Part shown: piece after piece, positions 35,854-43,385 of the stretch | Layout of the letters: each line of letters begins with the position of its first letter | How positions within the stretch are numbered: the first letter of the stretch is position 1 | Origin: an uncultured Prevotellaceae bacterium | Lineage (GTDB): Bacteria > Bacteroidota > Bacteroidia > Bacteroidales > Bacteroidaceae | Reading direction: 5' to 3' | DNA length: 64,000 nucleotides | Assembly (NCBI GenBank): GCA_900316265.1 | Contig: ONCH01000001.1 | Location: forward strand, 21,871 to 85,870 | Made by a program: the position numbers and the translations under genes | Notes under the pieces: generated by a model | What the model was told of the DNA's origin: nothing | Seen by the model: the letters and a program-made list of their open reading frames with translations, nothing else | Databases searched by the model: none

Positions 35854-35980
35854 TCAATAACTTGCATGTTAAACGGTAGAAAAGTGATGACACAGGTTCT
35901 GACGACATGGAAAAGATAAAGATTTAACGTATTTAACTTTTATAAACATGATGCAGGTTCTTCTGCACCATAGTGAAACA

Positions 35981-36430
35981 CTATATTAATGCGTTTACGG
36001 TCTCATGTGACTTCTTACGGCTTCTTCTTATCTTTGTTTCTGCCTTTTCTCTTAATTGTAAAGATAAAGGGTGACTTTGTATTGGACTATACATGATATA
36101 ATACTTGTCTTTCCTAAATGAGATCAGCCCAATACCATACTTTTCGAAAAGATTAATGTGATTAAATGCTTTATCAGCAGTTTCTTCTGGAAGCACGACA
36201 TATGAGTAATCAGAAAAACTCCTATATCGAAAAGCTTGTATCATAGCCCCTCTCCAATTCTTGAGCTTAAGTTCGAAGGAGACGACCTTTATGCCTGTAT
36301 CAAGTTTTGAGAAGCACACGTAATCAGGGATGCCAAAGAGTCCTTGCCATTCCTTAAAATATGTATTGCCTATTGTAGATTTGATATATTTCTCAAAATC
36401 AACAGACATTAAATCTTCTGATGTGTACAT
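35981..36430 (-). CDS. small PD-(D/E)XK nuclease-like protein (putative)
   Basis: The 149-residue product has the sequence pattern of a PD-(D/E)XK fold: a helix, then IPDYV (Pro35-Asp36), a strand with FELK (Glu53-Leu-Lys55), and a helix with QAFRYR (Gln65, Tyr69) followed by a strand YSYVVLP. These would be the metal-binding Asp and Glu and the catalytic Lys. The C terminus is basic (KAETKIRRSRKKSH). I do not recognise the exact family, and a nuclease role is inferred from this motif alone. It is the third gene of an operon behind a Ser/Thr kinase and an unknown protein; its start codon directly adjoins the stop of the gene before. Base composition is AT-rich compared with the core. Confidence 0.6.
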   Translation of the reverse strand: MYTSEDLMSVDFEKYIKSTIGNTYFKEWQGLFGIPDYVCFSKLDTGIKVVSFELKLKNWRGAMIQAFRYRSFSDYSYVVLPEETADKAFNHINLFEKYGIGLISFRKDKYYIMYSPIQSHPLSLQLREKAETKIRRSRKKSHETVNALI

Positions 36431-37608
36431 TATAGTGTTTTTTTATATGCATTTAACACATTATACCAAATTGGAAGATGAGAACCATCACTATCTCCAT
36501 CAAGAAGTACAGAATCTTCAATAATCTTATAGTTTGATACTGCTGTTTTTATCACATCCTTCAGATATTCAATACGTGTGAGCTGATCATTTGGCAGAGA
36601 TTTAATCTGTCTTGTGAACACCTCAAAATAATGTTTGTATATCTCAGACTTTGCAAAATGCCAACTATAAGGTTGACCTCTGAACTCGCCCAAGCTAAAC
36701 ATAAGAGGCTTATACTGAGTATCATCAAAAAACTTGTCGTAGTCACTAACAAGGGACTTCATGGATTCTATGTAATTATAATCCATCCATTGCAACAACT
36801 TGGAACTATATAATCTTGCGTTTGGAGCCCTCATTTGTTTACCTTCAGTTGTCTCAAAACGAGAGATCTTGAACATTCTCAAGTTCTCATAGGAACCAAT
36901 AGTTACAGAGTCAGGCATTGCAGCACTAAATAATAAACCCTCAGTATTGCAATAACCTATATGAACTTCGAGTTCGTTTTTTTTGAGAATGTCGATAAAG
37001 AACATTACATTCTTCAAATATTCAAAATCTTTTATCTGTTTTGAATTGTAATTGTTTTCGAAGATTAAATAAAAGCCTGTTATTTCCGAAAAACTTGTCA
37101 TCCAGTTCAGCAATTCGTCACGCTTTGCTTCATCTTCTATCATAATTTGTTTCACAAGAACAGTCAAGAGAAAAGGTTTTGTGATACTTTTCTTTGCCTT
37201 ATTGTCCAAAAAAGGGTACACAAAGTTTTCGGATAGATTCTCCAAATACCTAGTTGGCAAAGCATCTACGTAACGAGTTGGTATAACAATATATCTAAAA
37301 TCTGCATTTAACTGATAATCGACACATAGCTCTGCCAATTGGTCATTATTTACATCCAAATCTACAGTAGAAAAATCACTCTTTATGTTGCCTGGAAAGA
37401 ATGGATAAGTGACATTAGATGATTTTTCAATGTTCAATAGATAAAACTGAGGATCCAAGAATGATATCTGACGTAAGTCTGCTGGTAAGGCTAACAACTT
37501 GTCAGACTCCATATTAATTGGAGAGAAAATCAATCCATCACCGATACCCTCTTTTTGGCAATCAATGTTCCATTTATCGCGGAAACCCATTTGATGAAAT
37601 ACATTCAT
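36430..37608 (-). CDS. unrecognised 392-residue protein between kinase and nuclease-like gene
   Basis: I do not recognise the family. The 392-residue product has no signal peptide or membrane helix. From about residue 60 to 290 it alternates hydrophobic strands and helices (FRYIVIPTRYVD, FLLTVLVKQIMI, ITGFYLIFENNY, LEVHIGYCNTEGLLFSAAMP, SVTIGSYENLRMFKIS), a rhythm like a TIM barrel. Such barrels occur in phage-defence-associated and TGT-like proteins, but no catalytic motif is clear. It begins four bases after the kinase stop and its stop codon overlaps or abuts the start of the nuclease-like gene, so the three are expressed together. It could be the sensor, the kinase substrate or a base-modifying enzyme; all are guesses. 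Confidence 0.7.
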   Translation of the reverse strand: MNVFHQMGFRDKWNIDCQKEGIGDGLIFSPINMESDKLLALPADLRQISFLDPQFYLLNIEKSSNVTYPFFPGNIKSDFSTVDLDVNNDQLAELCVDYQLNADFRYIVIPTRYVDALPTRYLENLSENFVYPFLDNKAKKSITKPFLLTVLVKQIMIEDEAKRDELLNWMTSFSEITGFYLIFENNYNSKQIKDFEYLKNVMFFIDILKKNELEVHIGYCNTEGLLFSAAMPDSVTIGSYENLRMFKISRFETTEGKQMRAPNARLYSSKLLQWMDYNYIESMKSLVSDYDKFFDDTQYKPLMFSLGEFRGQPYSWHFAKSEIYKHYFEVFTRQIKSLPNDQLTRIEYLKDVIKTAVSNYKIIEDSVLLDGDSDGSHLPIWYNVLNAYKKTL

Positions 37609-37612
37609 ACGC

Positions 37613-38419
37613 TTAAAGTGAGTTTATTAGGTTTCGAAGTTGTTTGACTGTACGTGGTCTCATATATGGTTGTACACATAACAAGTGCTTTGCCAATGCT
37701 ACAACCGATGCATCTTCTTGGATTGTAGAAGTATGAGTAGCATACTTACCTGCCATAAGATTGTCAAATAGCATTCCACTTCCAACAATAGTAGGATCAA
37801 AGGGATGGCATTTCAAGTAAAGCTCCAAAGCAATAATACCCAAAGCATAAAAATCAGTTCGAGGATCAATCATAGATTTTTCATTTCGCAACTGTTCGGG
37901 AGAAGCATATAATGGCGTACAAGGACCCATATTCTGAAGTGTATTGGTTATTGATTCCATATCAAGAAATCTTGCTATACCAAAATCTATGATACAAGGA
38001 GTTCCATCGGGCCGAATTAATATATTCTCAGGCTTAAGATCTCTGTGTACAACATTCTTTGACCAAACAATTTCCAATCCTGCAATTAACTGAAGCAATA
38101 AGTCTTTTATACTGTTCCAGTCATTATAGTTTGACATTACATCTCTCAACGTTTCTCCTTCAATACGCTCCTCTATGACAGTCATAGTCATAGTCTTCAT
38201 GTCAAAATTCGACCCATAGTTCTTTGGAAAATATGGCGAGTTTAAGCTACATAGAAAATTAACCTCACGCATAATACGCCGCAATGAGGCAGTGCTATTG
38301 ATTTGCGCATCTTTGATAACGACTCTTAACTTAGGATCATTCTTACATACAGCAGAATAAACGACCTTTTGGCCACCTTTTGCTATCTGCGTATCTATAT
38401 CAAACTCGTTTCTCTCCAT
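37613..38419 (-). CDS. soluble Hanks-type serine/threonine protein kinase
   Basis: The 268-residue product is a kinase domain alone. Visible are the glycine loop IAKGGQKVVYSA, the ATP-binding Lys36 (VVIKD), the helix-C Glu52, the catalytic loop HRDLKPEN at 125-132, DFG at 145-147, the SPE motif (173-175) and DPRTDFYALGIIALEL. All catalytic residues are kept, so it should be active. No membrane helix, PASTA or other sensor domain is present, unlike housekeeping bacterial kinases. It is the first gene of a tight AT-rich operon with an unknown protein and a nuclease-like protein. Kinases of this kind take part in several phage-defence systems, which makes such a role possible here. Confidence 0.9.
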   Translation of the reverse strand: MERNEFDIDTQIAKGGQKVVYSAVCKNDPKLRVVIKDAQINSTASLRRIMREVNFLCSLNSPYFPKNYGSNFDMKTMTMTVIEERIEGETLRDVMSNYNDWNSIKDLLLQLIAGLEIVWSKNVVHRDLKPENILIRPDGTPCIIDFGIARFLDMESITNTLQNMGPCTPLYASPEQLRNEKSMIDPRTDFYALGIIALELYLKCHPFDPTIVGSGMLFDNLMAGKYATHTSTIQEDASVVALAKHLLCVQPYMRPRTVKQLRNLINSL

Positions 38420-38469
38420 ATTTTAAAAATTGAAGATTACATAAATTAATGTCAAATAGATAAGGCTTG

Positions 38470-38488
38470 TTGCCATTTTTTTATGGCG
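38470..38488. promoter_or_regulatory. small inverted repeat in kinase leader
   Basis: GCCAT and ATGGC flank a run of A/T (GCCATTTTTTTATGGC), inside the predicted 95-base leader of the kinase operon. It could be an operator or a leader hairpin. Confidence 0.4.
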
Positions 38489-38517
38489 AGATTCCAAACT
38501 CACTACAAAACACTTTG

Positions 38518-38525
38518 CAAAGATA
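38518..38525 (-). promoter_or_regulatory. -7 promoter element of the kinase operon
   Basis: Minus-strand TATCTTTG lies about 100 bases before the kinase ATG. A clear -33 box is not seen. Confidence 0.6.
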
Positions 38526-38639
38526 CAACTTTTTTTCGAGAATTTGGCATAAAACCACCGTTTTACGCGTAATTTAAGCAAATTTTATCTAAAACACATC
38601 TATTAGAGAGTATAAATTGCGATATTTGAGGATTTTTAT

Positions 38640-38648
38640 GTATCTTTG
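38640..38648 (+). promoter_or_regulatory. -7 promoter element before the structured RNA
   Basis: TATCTTTG at about 38641-38648 is preceded by TTG 21 bases earlier (near 38617). Transcription would enter the repeat and hairpin region and then the gene at 38910. Confidence 0.6.
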
Positions 38649-38689
38649 CAACGCATATTGGCGACATGCCATCTTTGCAAGACATATTG
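38642..38689 (+). repeat. direct repeat of 19 bases overlapping the promoter
   Basis: ATCTTTGCAACGCATATTG (38642-38660) recurs as ATCTTTGCAAGACATATTG (38671-38689), 17 of 19 identical, 29 bases apart. A small hairpin TTGGC-GACAT-GCCA lies between. The second copy again carries an ATCTTTG promoter-like word. Confidence 0.8.
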
Positions 38690-38710
38690 ATAATACGAAG
38701 CGTTATGCTC

Positions 38711-38841
38711 GACTTGCTAATGGAAATGTGAGAAACTCCTATTGTAATGCAAGGACAGTGATAACGGTTCGCGCGTATAGCGTGGACTGGTTACTGCATC
38801 TACATTACAAGGGCTATTCTCACAGCCTCCATTAGAAGACG
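38711..38841 (+). ncRNA. candidate structured RNA or long structured 5' leader
   Basis: About 130 bases fold on paper into one long hairpin. Successive paired arms are CTAATGGA (38717) with TCCATTAG (38828), TGTGAGAA (38727) with TTCTCACA (38817), TTGTAATG with CATTACAA, CAGT..AAC with GTTACTG, and GTTCGCGC with GCGTGGAC around a GTATA loop. Small symmetric internal loops separate them. An outer CGACTT/AAGACG pairing competes with a separate hairpin GAAG-A-CGTGG / CCACG-CTTC (38834-38863), so two alternative folds exist just before the gene at 38910. A promoter lies just upstream. I cannot place it in a known RNA family. A 72-codon frame (38617-38835) runs through it but is probably incidental. 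Confidence 0.6.
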
Positions 38842-38909
38842 TGGTAAATCAGCTCCACGCTTCATAACAATTAAAAGCTCTTATGGCGGCTGGAGAGCAA
38901 TTGAAAAAA

Positions 38910-40226
38910 ATGAGAACTATACTTTTGGCACTGTTTCTATGTCTGCCTGCATCTATTGCATTGTCTCAAGTATTTGATGAAAAGGCCCCAGAATTAATTA
39001 TTGAGGACATGGATTATTCAAACTTCTCAAAATCATTTGTTTTCGGAGGTAAAGCATACACTTTTTTTAATACATTAATTGGCGATACTATCATTTTTAA
39101 CGGGAATAGCTTAAGGGATGATTTTTTTTGTAATGACACTATTTGGGTTAAGCATGGCGTCAAAAAGCCAATAGAAGGGAAACACTATAAAGTTAAAAAG
39201 CACTATAAGAGTATTGATGATGATATTTATTCTCCAAATGAATTTGTTTATAATCGACCATGGATTATTATATCTGCAAAAGAAGAATCCACGAACTCTT
39301 TGTTCGAATCAGACAAGTCAGAGATTTTAACAATAAAGGATGTTCAGACCGGAGACATTGTTAATTGGAGATATCGGAATGGTTATAATTTCAGTAAGAA
39401 TGTCAATATTGAAAATATCTCAAGAAGTAGAGTTTATACAAGTTCCCTCCAAAAGTTGAAGCTATACGAACAGACAGGTACAAGCTTTAACGAATTACAT
39501 ATTAATAAATCCTTATTCACAATCGAGACAAGAGATAATGGTAATTCATTACATTTCACAACAACAGTTTTATTAAGCAATAATGAAACATACAATATTC
39601 CTTTTACTAAGCGATATAATAAAAATTCCAAAACTCTTTATACTGAAGAAATAAAAAAACAGCGATTTGAAAATTTACAGAACAGTGGACATTTTTATCT
39701 TACTCTCTCGAAAGTAGAAAAGCCCAAGAATTCACAAATACGTTACGGCAAAGTAACTGCCGTTTCAGATAAATCTGTGACGGAATACTCATATTCTGAT
39801 AACATTCTTTCTATTATTATGGTAGATAAAATTGACAGAATAGCTTTTAGCTTGGAAAACAAATCTGGGAATAGTTTAAAAATAGAATGGGATGAAGCTT
39901 CTTTTATTGGTATAGACAATAAAGCTAGTAGGGTATTTCATTCAGGGGTAAAATACAGCGATAAAGGATTATCAATGCCTGCGACAATAATACCTAATGG
40001 TACATCTTTAGATGATGTAATATTGCCAAGTAATTTAACATCTTATTCGGGAGGTGATTGGCATTCCTCCACACTTATTCCCAGAAGAGGAATATATGAT
40101 GAAACCAAAATAGGGAAAATCATAAAAGTTCTATTGCCTATTTCTGTGAAAGGAGTCATAAATGAATACACGTTCATTTTTAAAATAGAATGGGTTTGGA
40201 ACAATCCTGAATTAAGAATTGAATAA
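38910..40226 (+). CDS. unrecognised secreted protein behind the structured leader
   Basis: The start is set at ATG 38910, which gives a clean signal peptide (MRTILLALFLCLPASIALSQ); an in-frame ATG at 38883 would add nine residues in front of it. The 438-residue product is beta-rich, strongly AT-biased in codon use and has no motif I know. The last 90 residues (SRVFHSGVKYSDKG...KIIKVLLPISVKGVINEYTFIFKIEW) look like an Ig-like sandwich. It would be exported to the periplasm or surface. It is divergent from the kinase operon, with a 490-base structured intergenic region between. Whether it works with the kinase operon is unknown. Confidence 0.75.
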   Translation: MRTILLALFLCLPASIALSQVFDEKAPELIIEDMDYSNFSKSFVFGGKAYTFFNTLIGDTIIFNGNSLRDDFFCNDTIWVKHGVKKPIEGKHYKVKKHYKSIDDDIYSPNEFVYNRPWIIISAKEESTNSLFESDKSEILTIKDVQTGDIVNWRYRNGYNFSKNVNIENISRSRVYTSSLQKLKLYEQTGTSFNELHINKSLFTIETRDNGNSLHFTTTVLLSNNETYNIPFTKRYNKNSKTLYTEEIKKQRFENLQNSGHFYLTLSKVEKPKNSQIRYGKVTAVSDKSVTEYSYSDNILSIIMVDKIDRIAFSLENKSGNSLKIEWDEASFIGIDNKASRVFHSGVKYSDKGLSMPATIIPNGTSLDDVILPSNLTSYSGGDWHSSTLIPRRGIYDETKIGKIIKVLLPISVKGVINEYTFIFKIEWVWNNPELRIE

Positions 40227-40327
40227 CGATAATATCCTATGAGATGTAATAACCATTTCTCCACTTGATATGAGAACCACGAACAATGGAACTATATAGT
40301 GATACGTTTATTTTTATAATAGTAAAG

Positions 40328-40364
40328 TCACTAGTGTTCACTAAAAATTAGTGGACACTAGTGA
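40328..40364. repeat. 16-bp near-perfect inverted repeat at the right edge of the island
   Basis: TCACTAGTGTTCACTA (40328-40343) pairs with TAGTGGACACTAGTGA (40349-40364) around a five-base loop, with a single G-U pair. There is no strong T tract on either side, so it may be a terminator for the gene at 38910 or a protein-binding or recombination site. Confidence 0.75.
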
Positions 40365-40469
40365 TTTGACATAACAAAAAGGAAGCCCGTGTGAACCCTA
40401 TACATTTTTATAAAAAATATGGTAACACAGGTCGTAAAGATACGGATTGTAAGAAAAAGGCGAAAATAT

Positions 40470-40500
40470 TTTGCATTTTATAAGATAATTCGTACCTTTG
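40470..40500 (+). promoter_or_regulatory. promoter of the thioredoxin-like operon
   Basis: TTTG (40470-40473) and TACCTTTG (40493-40500) are 19 bases apart; the ATG at 40510 follows after nine bases, so the leader is only a few bases long. Confidence 0.8.
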
Positions 40501-40509
40501 TGCCTTGGT

Positions 40510-40998
40510 ATGAAAAAGATTATTTGCTTAATCATTATGGCATGGGGGACTTCAATAGGTCTGCTGCATGCACAACTGCCTGCCGTCACGCTGAAGACGA
40601 TGGACGGACAGAGCGTACGAACAGATACTTTGTCGAACAACGGCAAGCCGTTTATCATTGACTTCTTTGCTACCTGGTGCAAGCCCTGCAACCGTGAACT
40701 CGACGCCATCGCCGAGGTATATGAGGACTGGCAGGAAGAGACGGGCGTGAAGATTTATGCCGTGAGCATTGACCAGGCACAGAACATCAACAAAGTGAAG
40801 CCTTTGGTGAGCAATCACGGCTGGACATACGACGTGCTGCTCGACCCTAACAGCGACCTAAAGCGCGCCTTGGGTATCCAGATGATACCCTTCGTGCTCA
40901 TCGTTGACGGACAGGGCAATATCGTCTATAAGCACAACGGCTATACCGACGGTGCCGAAGAAGAACTTATTAATAAGGTACGTGAGCTGACGAAATGA
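40510..40998 (+). CDS. TlpA-like thioredoxin-fold protein, periplasmic
   Basis: The start is set at ATG 40510, giving 162 residues; codons further upstream lie inside the promoter. It has a signal peptide (MKKIICLIIMAWGTSIGLLHA) and a TlpA/ResA-type thioredoxin fold with the active site WCKPC (Cys57, Cys60) and the cis-Pro region IQMIPFVLIVDGQG. It should reduce or oxidise disulfides in the periplasm. Its stop overlaps the start of the next gene (ATGA), and two genes further on encode Omp28-type proteins with CxxC motifs, which suggests a shared redox task in the envelope. Confidence 0.87.
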   Translation: MKKIICLIIMAWGTSIGLLHAQLPAVTLKTMDGQSVRTDTLSNNGKPFIIDFFATWCKPCNRELDAIAEVYEDWQEETGVKIYAVSIDQAQNINKVKPLVSNHGWTYDVLLDPNSDLKRALGIQMIPFVLIVDGQGNIVYKHNGYTDGAEEELINKVRELTK

Positions 40999-42581
40999 AG
41001 AGACAACTACTAATAACCTTGGCCGCCATCTGCTGCATGACAGCCGTTGCACAGGAGCAGAAAGGCATCACGTTCAGCGGAAGCATACAGAGCGACTGGC
41101 TGGTGCCACAGAATGACGAGGCAACGGGAGCCGTCAAGACAGACGACCTGCTGACGAACACCTACGTGGACCTGCAGTTGCAGAGCAGCCATGTGGATGC
41201 TGGTGCACGACTGGAATATCTGGAACACCCGCTACCTGGTTTCGAGAACGACTTCAAAGGCTGGGGCGTGCCTCACTTCTGGGTGAAGGGACGTCTGGGC
41301 TGTGCAGAACTGACGGCAGGTACCTTCTACGAGCAGTTTGGCTCTGGATTCATTCTGCGTACTTACGAGGAACGATCGTTAGGCATCGACAACTCGATAC
41401 TGGGTGGGCGACTAGTCATCAAGCCTCTGAAAGGACTGACGCTGAAAGCGCTGAGTGGTAAACAGCGCCACTACTGGAAATGGGACGGCGGACTGGTTTC
41501 TGGTCTGGACGGTGAGGTAGCCCTAGACGAATGGATATCCTCCCTGCAACAGCACAACACACGCCTGACGCTGGGTGCTTCGTGGGTGAACAAATACGAG
41601 AAGGATGAAGACATCTTTGCCGACCCCACACACCGCTATAACTTGCCAAAGTTTGTCAATGCGTGGGACGTGCGTGCCAACCTGAACAAGGGACCGTGGA
41701 GCATGCTGGTGGAGTATGCACACAAGACGCAAGACCCGTCGTTCGACAATGGCTACAACTACCATAGCGGACAGGTAGCGATGATCTCCACTTCGTACTC
41801 ACAACGTGGCCTAAGTCTCTTGCTGCAGGCCAAGCGCTCAGAGAACATGTCGTTCCGCAGTAAGCGCAACATGCTAGGCACGTCGTTATTCATCAACCAC
41901 CTGCCAGCCTTCACACTGGACCATACCTACGCGCTGGCAGCCCTCTACCCTTACGCCACACAGTTGGCAACGGGCGAGTGGGCCTATCAAGCTGAAGTGG
42001 GTTATAACATTCCCCGCAAGACGGCACTGGGCGGCAAGTATGGCATGAACGTGAAGCTGAACTACTCGTACGTCAGGGCCATCGACAGCCAATGGCTGAA
42101 ATGGGGCGACGACACATACTACCAAGACTTGAACGTGCAACTGACACGCCGCATGACCCGCGACACCAAATTGAGTTTGATGTATATGAACCAACGCTAC
42201 AACCAGGAGGTGATTGAAGGGCACGGTGACATGATACACAGCAACATCTTTGTGGCTGACGCAATGTTCCAACTGGCACGCCACACCAAGTTGCGTACGG
42301 AACTGCAGTACCTGACCACCCGTCAGGACCAGCACGACTGGGCCTACGCACTGGCTGAACTGTCACTGGCTCCGCGCTGGATGTTCACCATCAGCGACCT
42401 GTGGAACTGCGGCGAGACTAATACGCACTACTATCAGGGACTGGTGACCTGCACGTTGGGCTCGCACCGTCTGCAGGTAGGCTACGGACGCACTCGCGCA
42501 GGCTACAACTGCTCAGGTGGTGTATGCCGCTATGTTCCTGCCACCAAAGGTTTCTCACTGTCGTACAACTATAACTTCTGA
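40995..42581 (+). CDS. DUF6029-like outer membrane beta-barrel protein
   Basis: The 528-residue product has a signal peptide (MKRQLLITLAAICCMTAVAQ) and a long run of amphipathic beta strands rich in Tyr, Trp and Phe, ending FSLSYNYNF with a terminal aromatic residue, as expected for an outer membrane barrel. The N-terminal ITFSGSIQSDWLVPQNDE fits the DUF6029 family as I remember it. It overlaps the thioredoxin-like gene by four bases and is followed seven bases later by an Omp28-type lipoprotein, so the three are one operon. Its function is unknown; it may bring the Omp28-type proteins or a substrate to the surface. Confidence 0.78.
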   Translation: MKRQLLITLAAICCMTAVAQEQKGITFSGSIQSDWLVPQNDEATGAVKTDDLLTNTYVDLQLQSSHVDAGARLEYLEHPLPGFENDFKGWGVPHFWVKGRLGCAELTAGTFYEQFGSGFILRTYEERSLGIDNSILGGRLVIKPLKGLTLKALSGKQRHYWKWDGGLVSGLDGEVALDEWISSLQQHNTRLTLGASWVNKYEKDEDIFADPTHRYNLPKFVNAWDVRANLNKGPWSMLVEYAHKTQDPSFDNGYNYHSGQVAMISTSYSQRGLSLLLQAKRSENMSFRSKRNMLGTSLFINHLPAFTLDHTYALAALYPYATQLATGEWAYQAEVGYNIPRKTALGGKYGMNVKLNYSYVRAIDSQWLKWGDDTYYQDLNVQLTRRMTRDTKLSLMYMNQRYNQEVIEGHGDMIHSNIFVADAMFQLARHTKLRTELQYLTTRQDQHDWAYALAELSLAPRWMFTISDLWNCGETNTHYYQGLVTCTLGSHRLQVGYGRTRAGYNCSGGVCRYVPATKGFSLSYNYNF

Positions 42582-42588
42582 TATCACG

Positions 42589-43362
42589 ATGAGAAAAGCT
42601 ATATATATAATAGGTATTGCACTACTGATGGCTGCATGCAGTCACATCGCTGAGGATGAGCAACTGATAGAGGTGGCCGTTGATGACATGCCAACGAACG
42701 AAATCATGCGCAACGTGCTGTTGGAGGACTTTACGGGTCAGCGCTGCGTGAACTGCCCGAAGGCAGCTGAGACGATCCATCAGTTAGAAAAAGCCTACGG
42801 AGACCGCTTCATTCCTGTTGGCATCTACTGGGAACCGAAGCCTGTACCCAACGGACTGGCTACAGAGACTGGCAAAGAGTATTTTAGTAATTGGAATGTT
42901 GAAGCACAACCCGCAGGACTGGTTGGTCGTCATGGTGCCATCAGCTACATTCCCAACGACTGGATAGGACTTGTAAGAGACGAGATACAGCGTACGGCTG
43001 ACATTGAGATGCTGGCGGAAGCCACGCTGAACGATAAGCAGATAGACATCACCATCACGGAAACCAGTCAACAGAATGCTGTCAGCGGCAAACTACAGGT
43101 ATGGATCATCGAAGATGGCATTGTTGCCACGCAACTCATGCCCGATGGTTCGGCAAACAAGGACTACGTGCACAACCATGTATTCCGCACCGCCGTCAAT
43201 GGCACATGGGGCGACGCCATCACAATTGGTGCAGGCGCTACCCTCACCCAAACGTTTCATCAGACCATCGACAGCCAGTGGGACACCACGAAGCTCAGCG
43301 TCGTAGCCTTTGTCTATAACGACAAGGGCATAGAACAAGCAATAAAAGTAAACATTAAATAA
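42589..43362 (+). CDS. Omp28-related lipoprotein with CxxC motif
   Basis: The ATG at 42589 gives 257 residues and a lipoprotein signal (MRKAIYIIGIALLMAAC, Cys17); an earlier in-frame start would overlap the barrel gene and bury the signal. The thioredoxin-like N-terminal part has EDFTGQRCVNCPKAAETIHQ with Cys53 and Cys56, the hallmark of the Omp28 family, then a beta-sandwich region. It begins seven bases after the DUF6029-like gene. Omp28 proteins are outer membrane or surface proteins of Bacteroidetes whose role is not settled; the intact CxxC suggests redox activity. Confidence 0.84.
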   Translation: MRKAIYIIGIALLMAACSHIAEDEQLIEVAVDDMPTNEIMRNVLLEDFTGQRCVNCPKAAETIHQLEKAYGDRFIPVGIYWEPKPVPNGLATETGKEYFSNWNVEAQPAGLVGRHGAISYIPNDWIGLVRDEIQRTADIEMLAEATLNDKQIDITITETSQQNAVSGKLQVWIIEDGIVATQLMPDGSANKDYVHNHVFRTAVNGTWGDAITIGAGATLTQTFHQTIDSQWDTTKLSVVAFVYNDKGIEQAIKVNIK

Positions 43363-43385
43363 TAACACATTAGAATTTTCAGCTT

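Noticed and set aside
38617-38835. A 72-codon open frame with a plausible promoter
   Set aside because: The frame runs through the long hairpin, whose pairing explains its sequence better. Its start would fall before the expected transcription start, and the peptide has no recognisable features. It is kept only as a comment on the RNA candidate.
38711-38841. Retron msr-msd or integron attC site
   Set aside because: No reverse transcriptase gene is nearby and no integron integrase is visible; the typical attC end boxes are not found. The shape alone is not enough.
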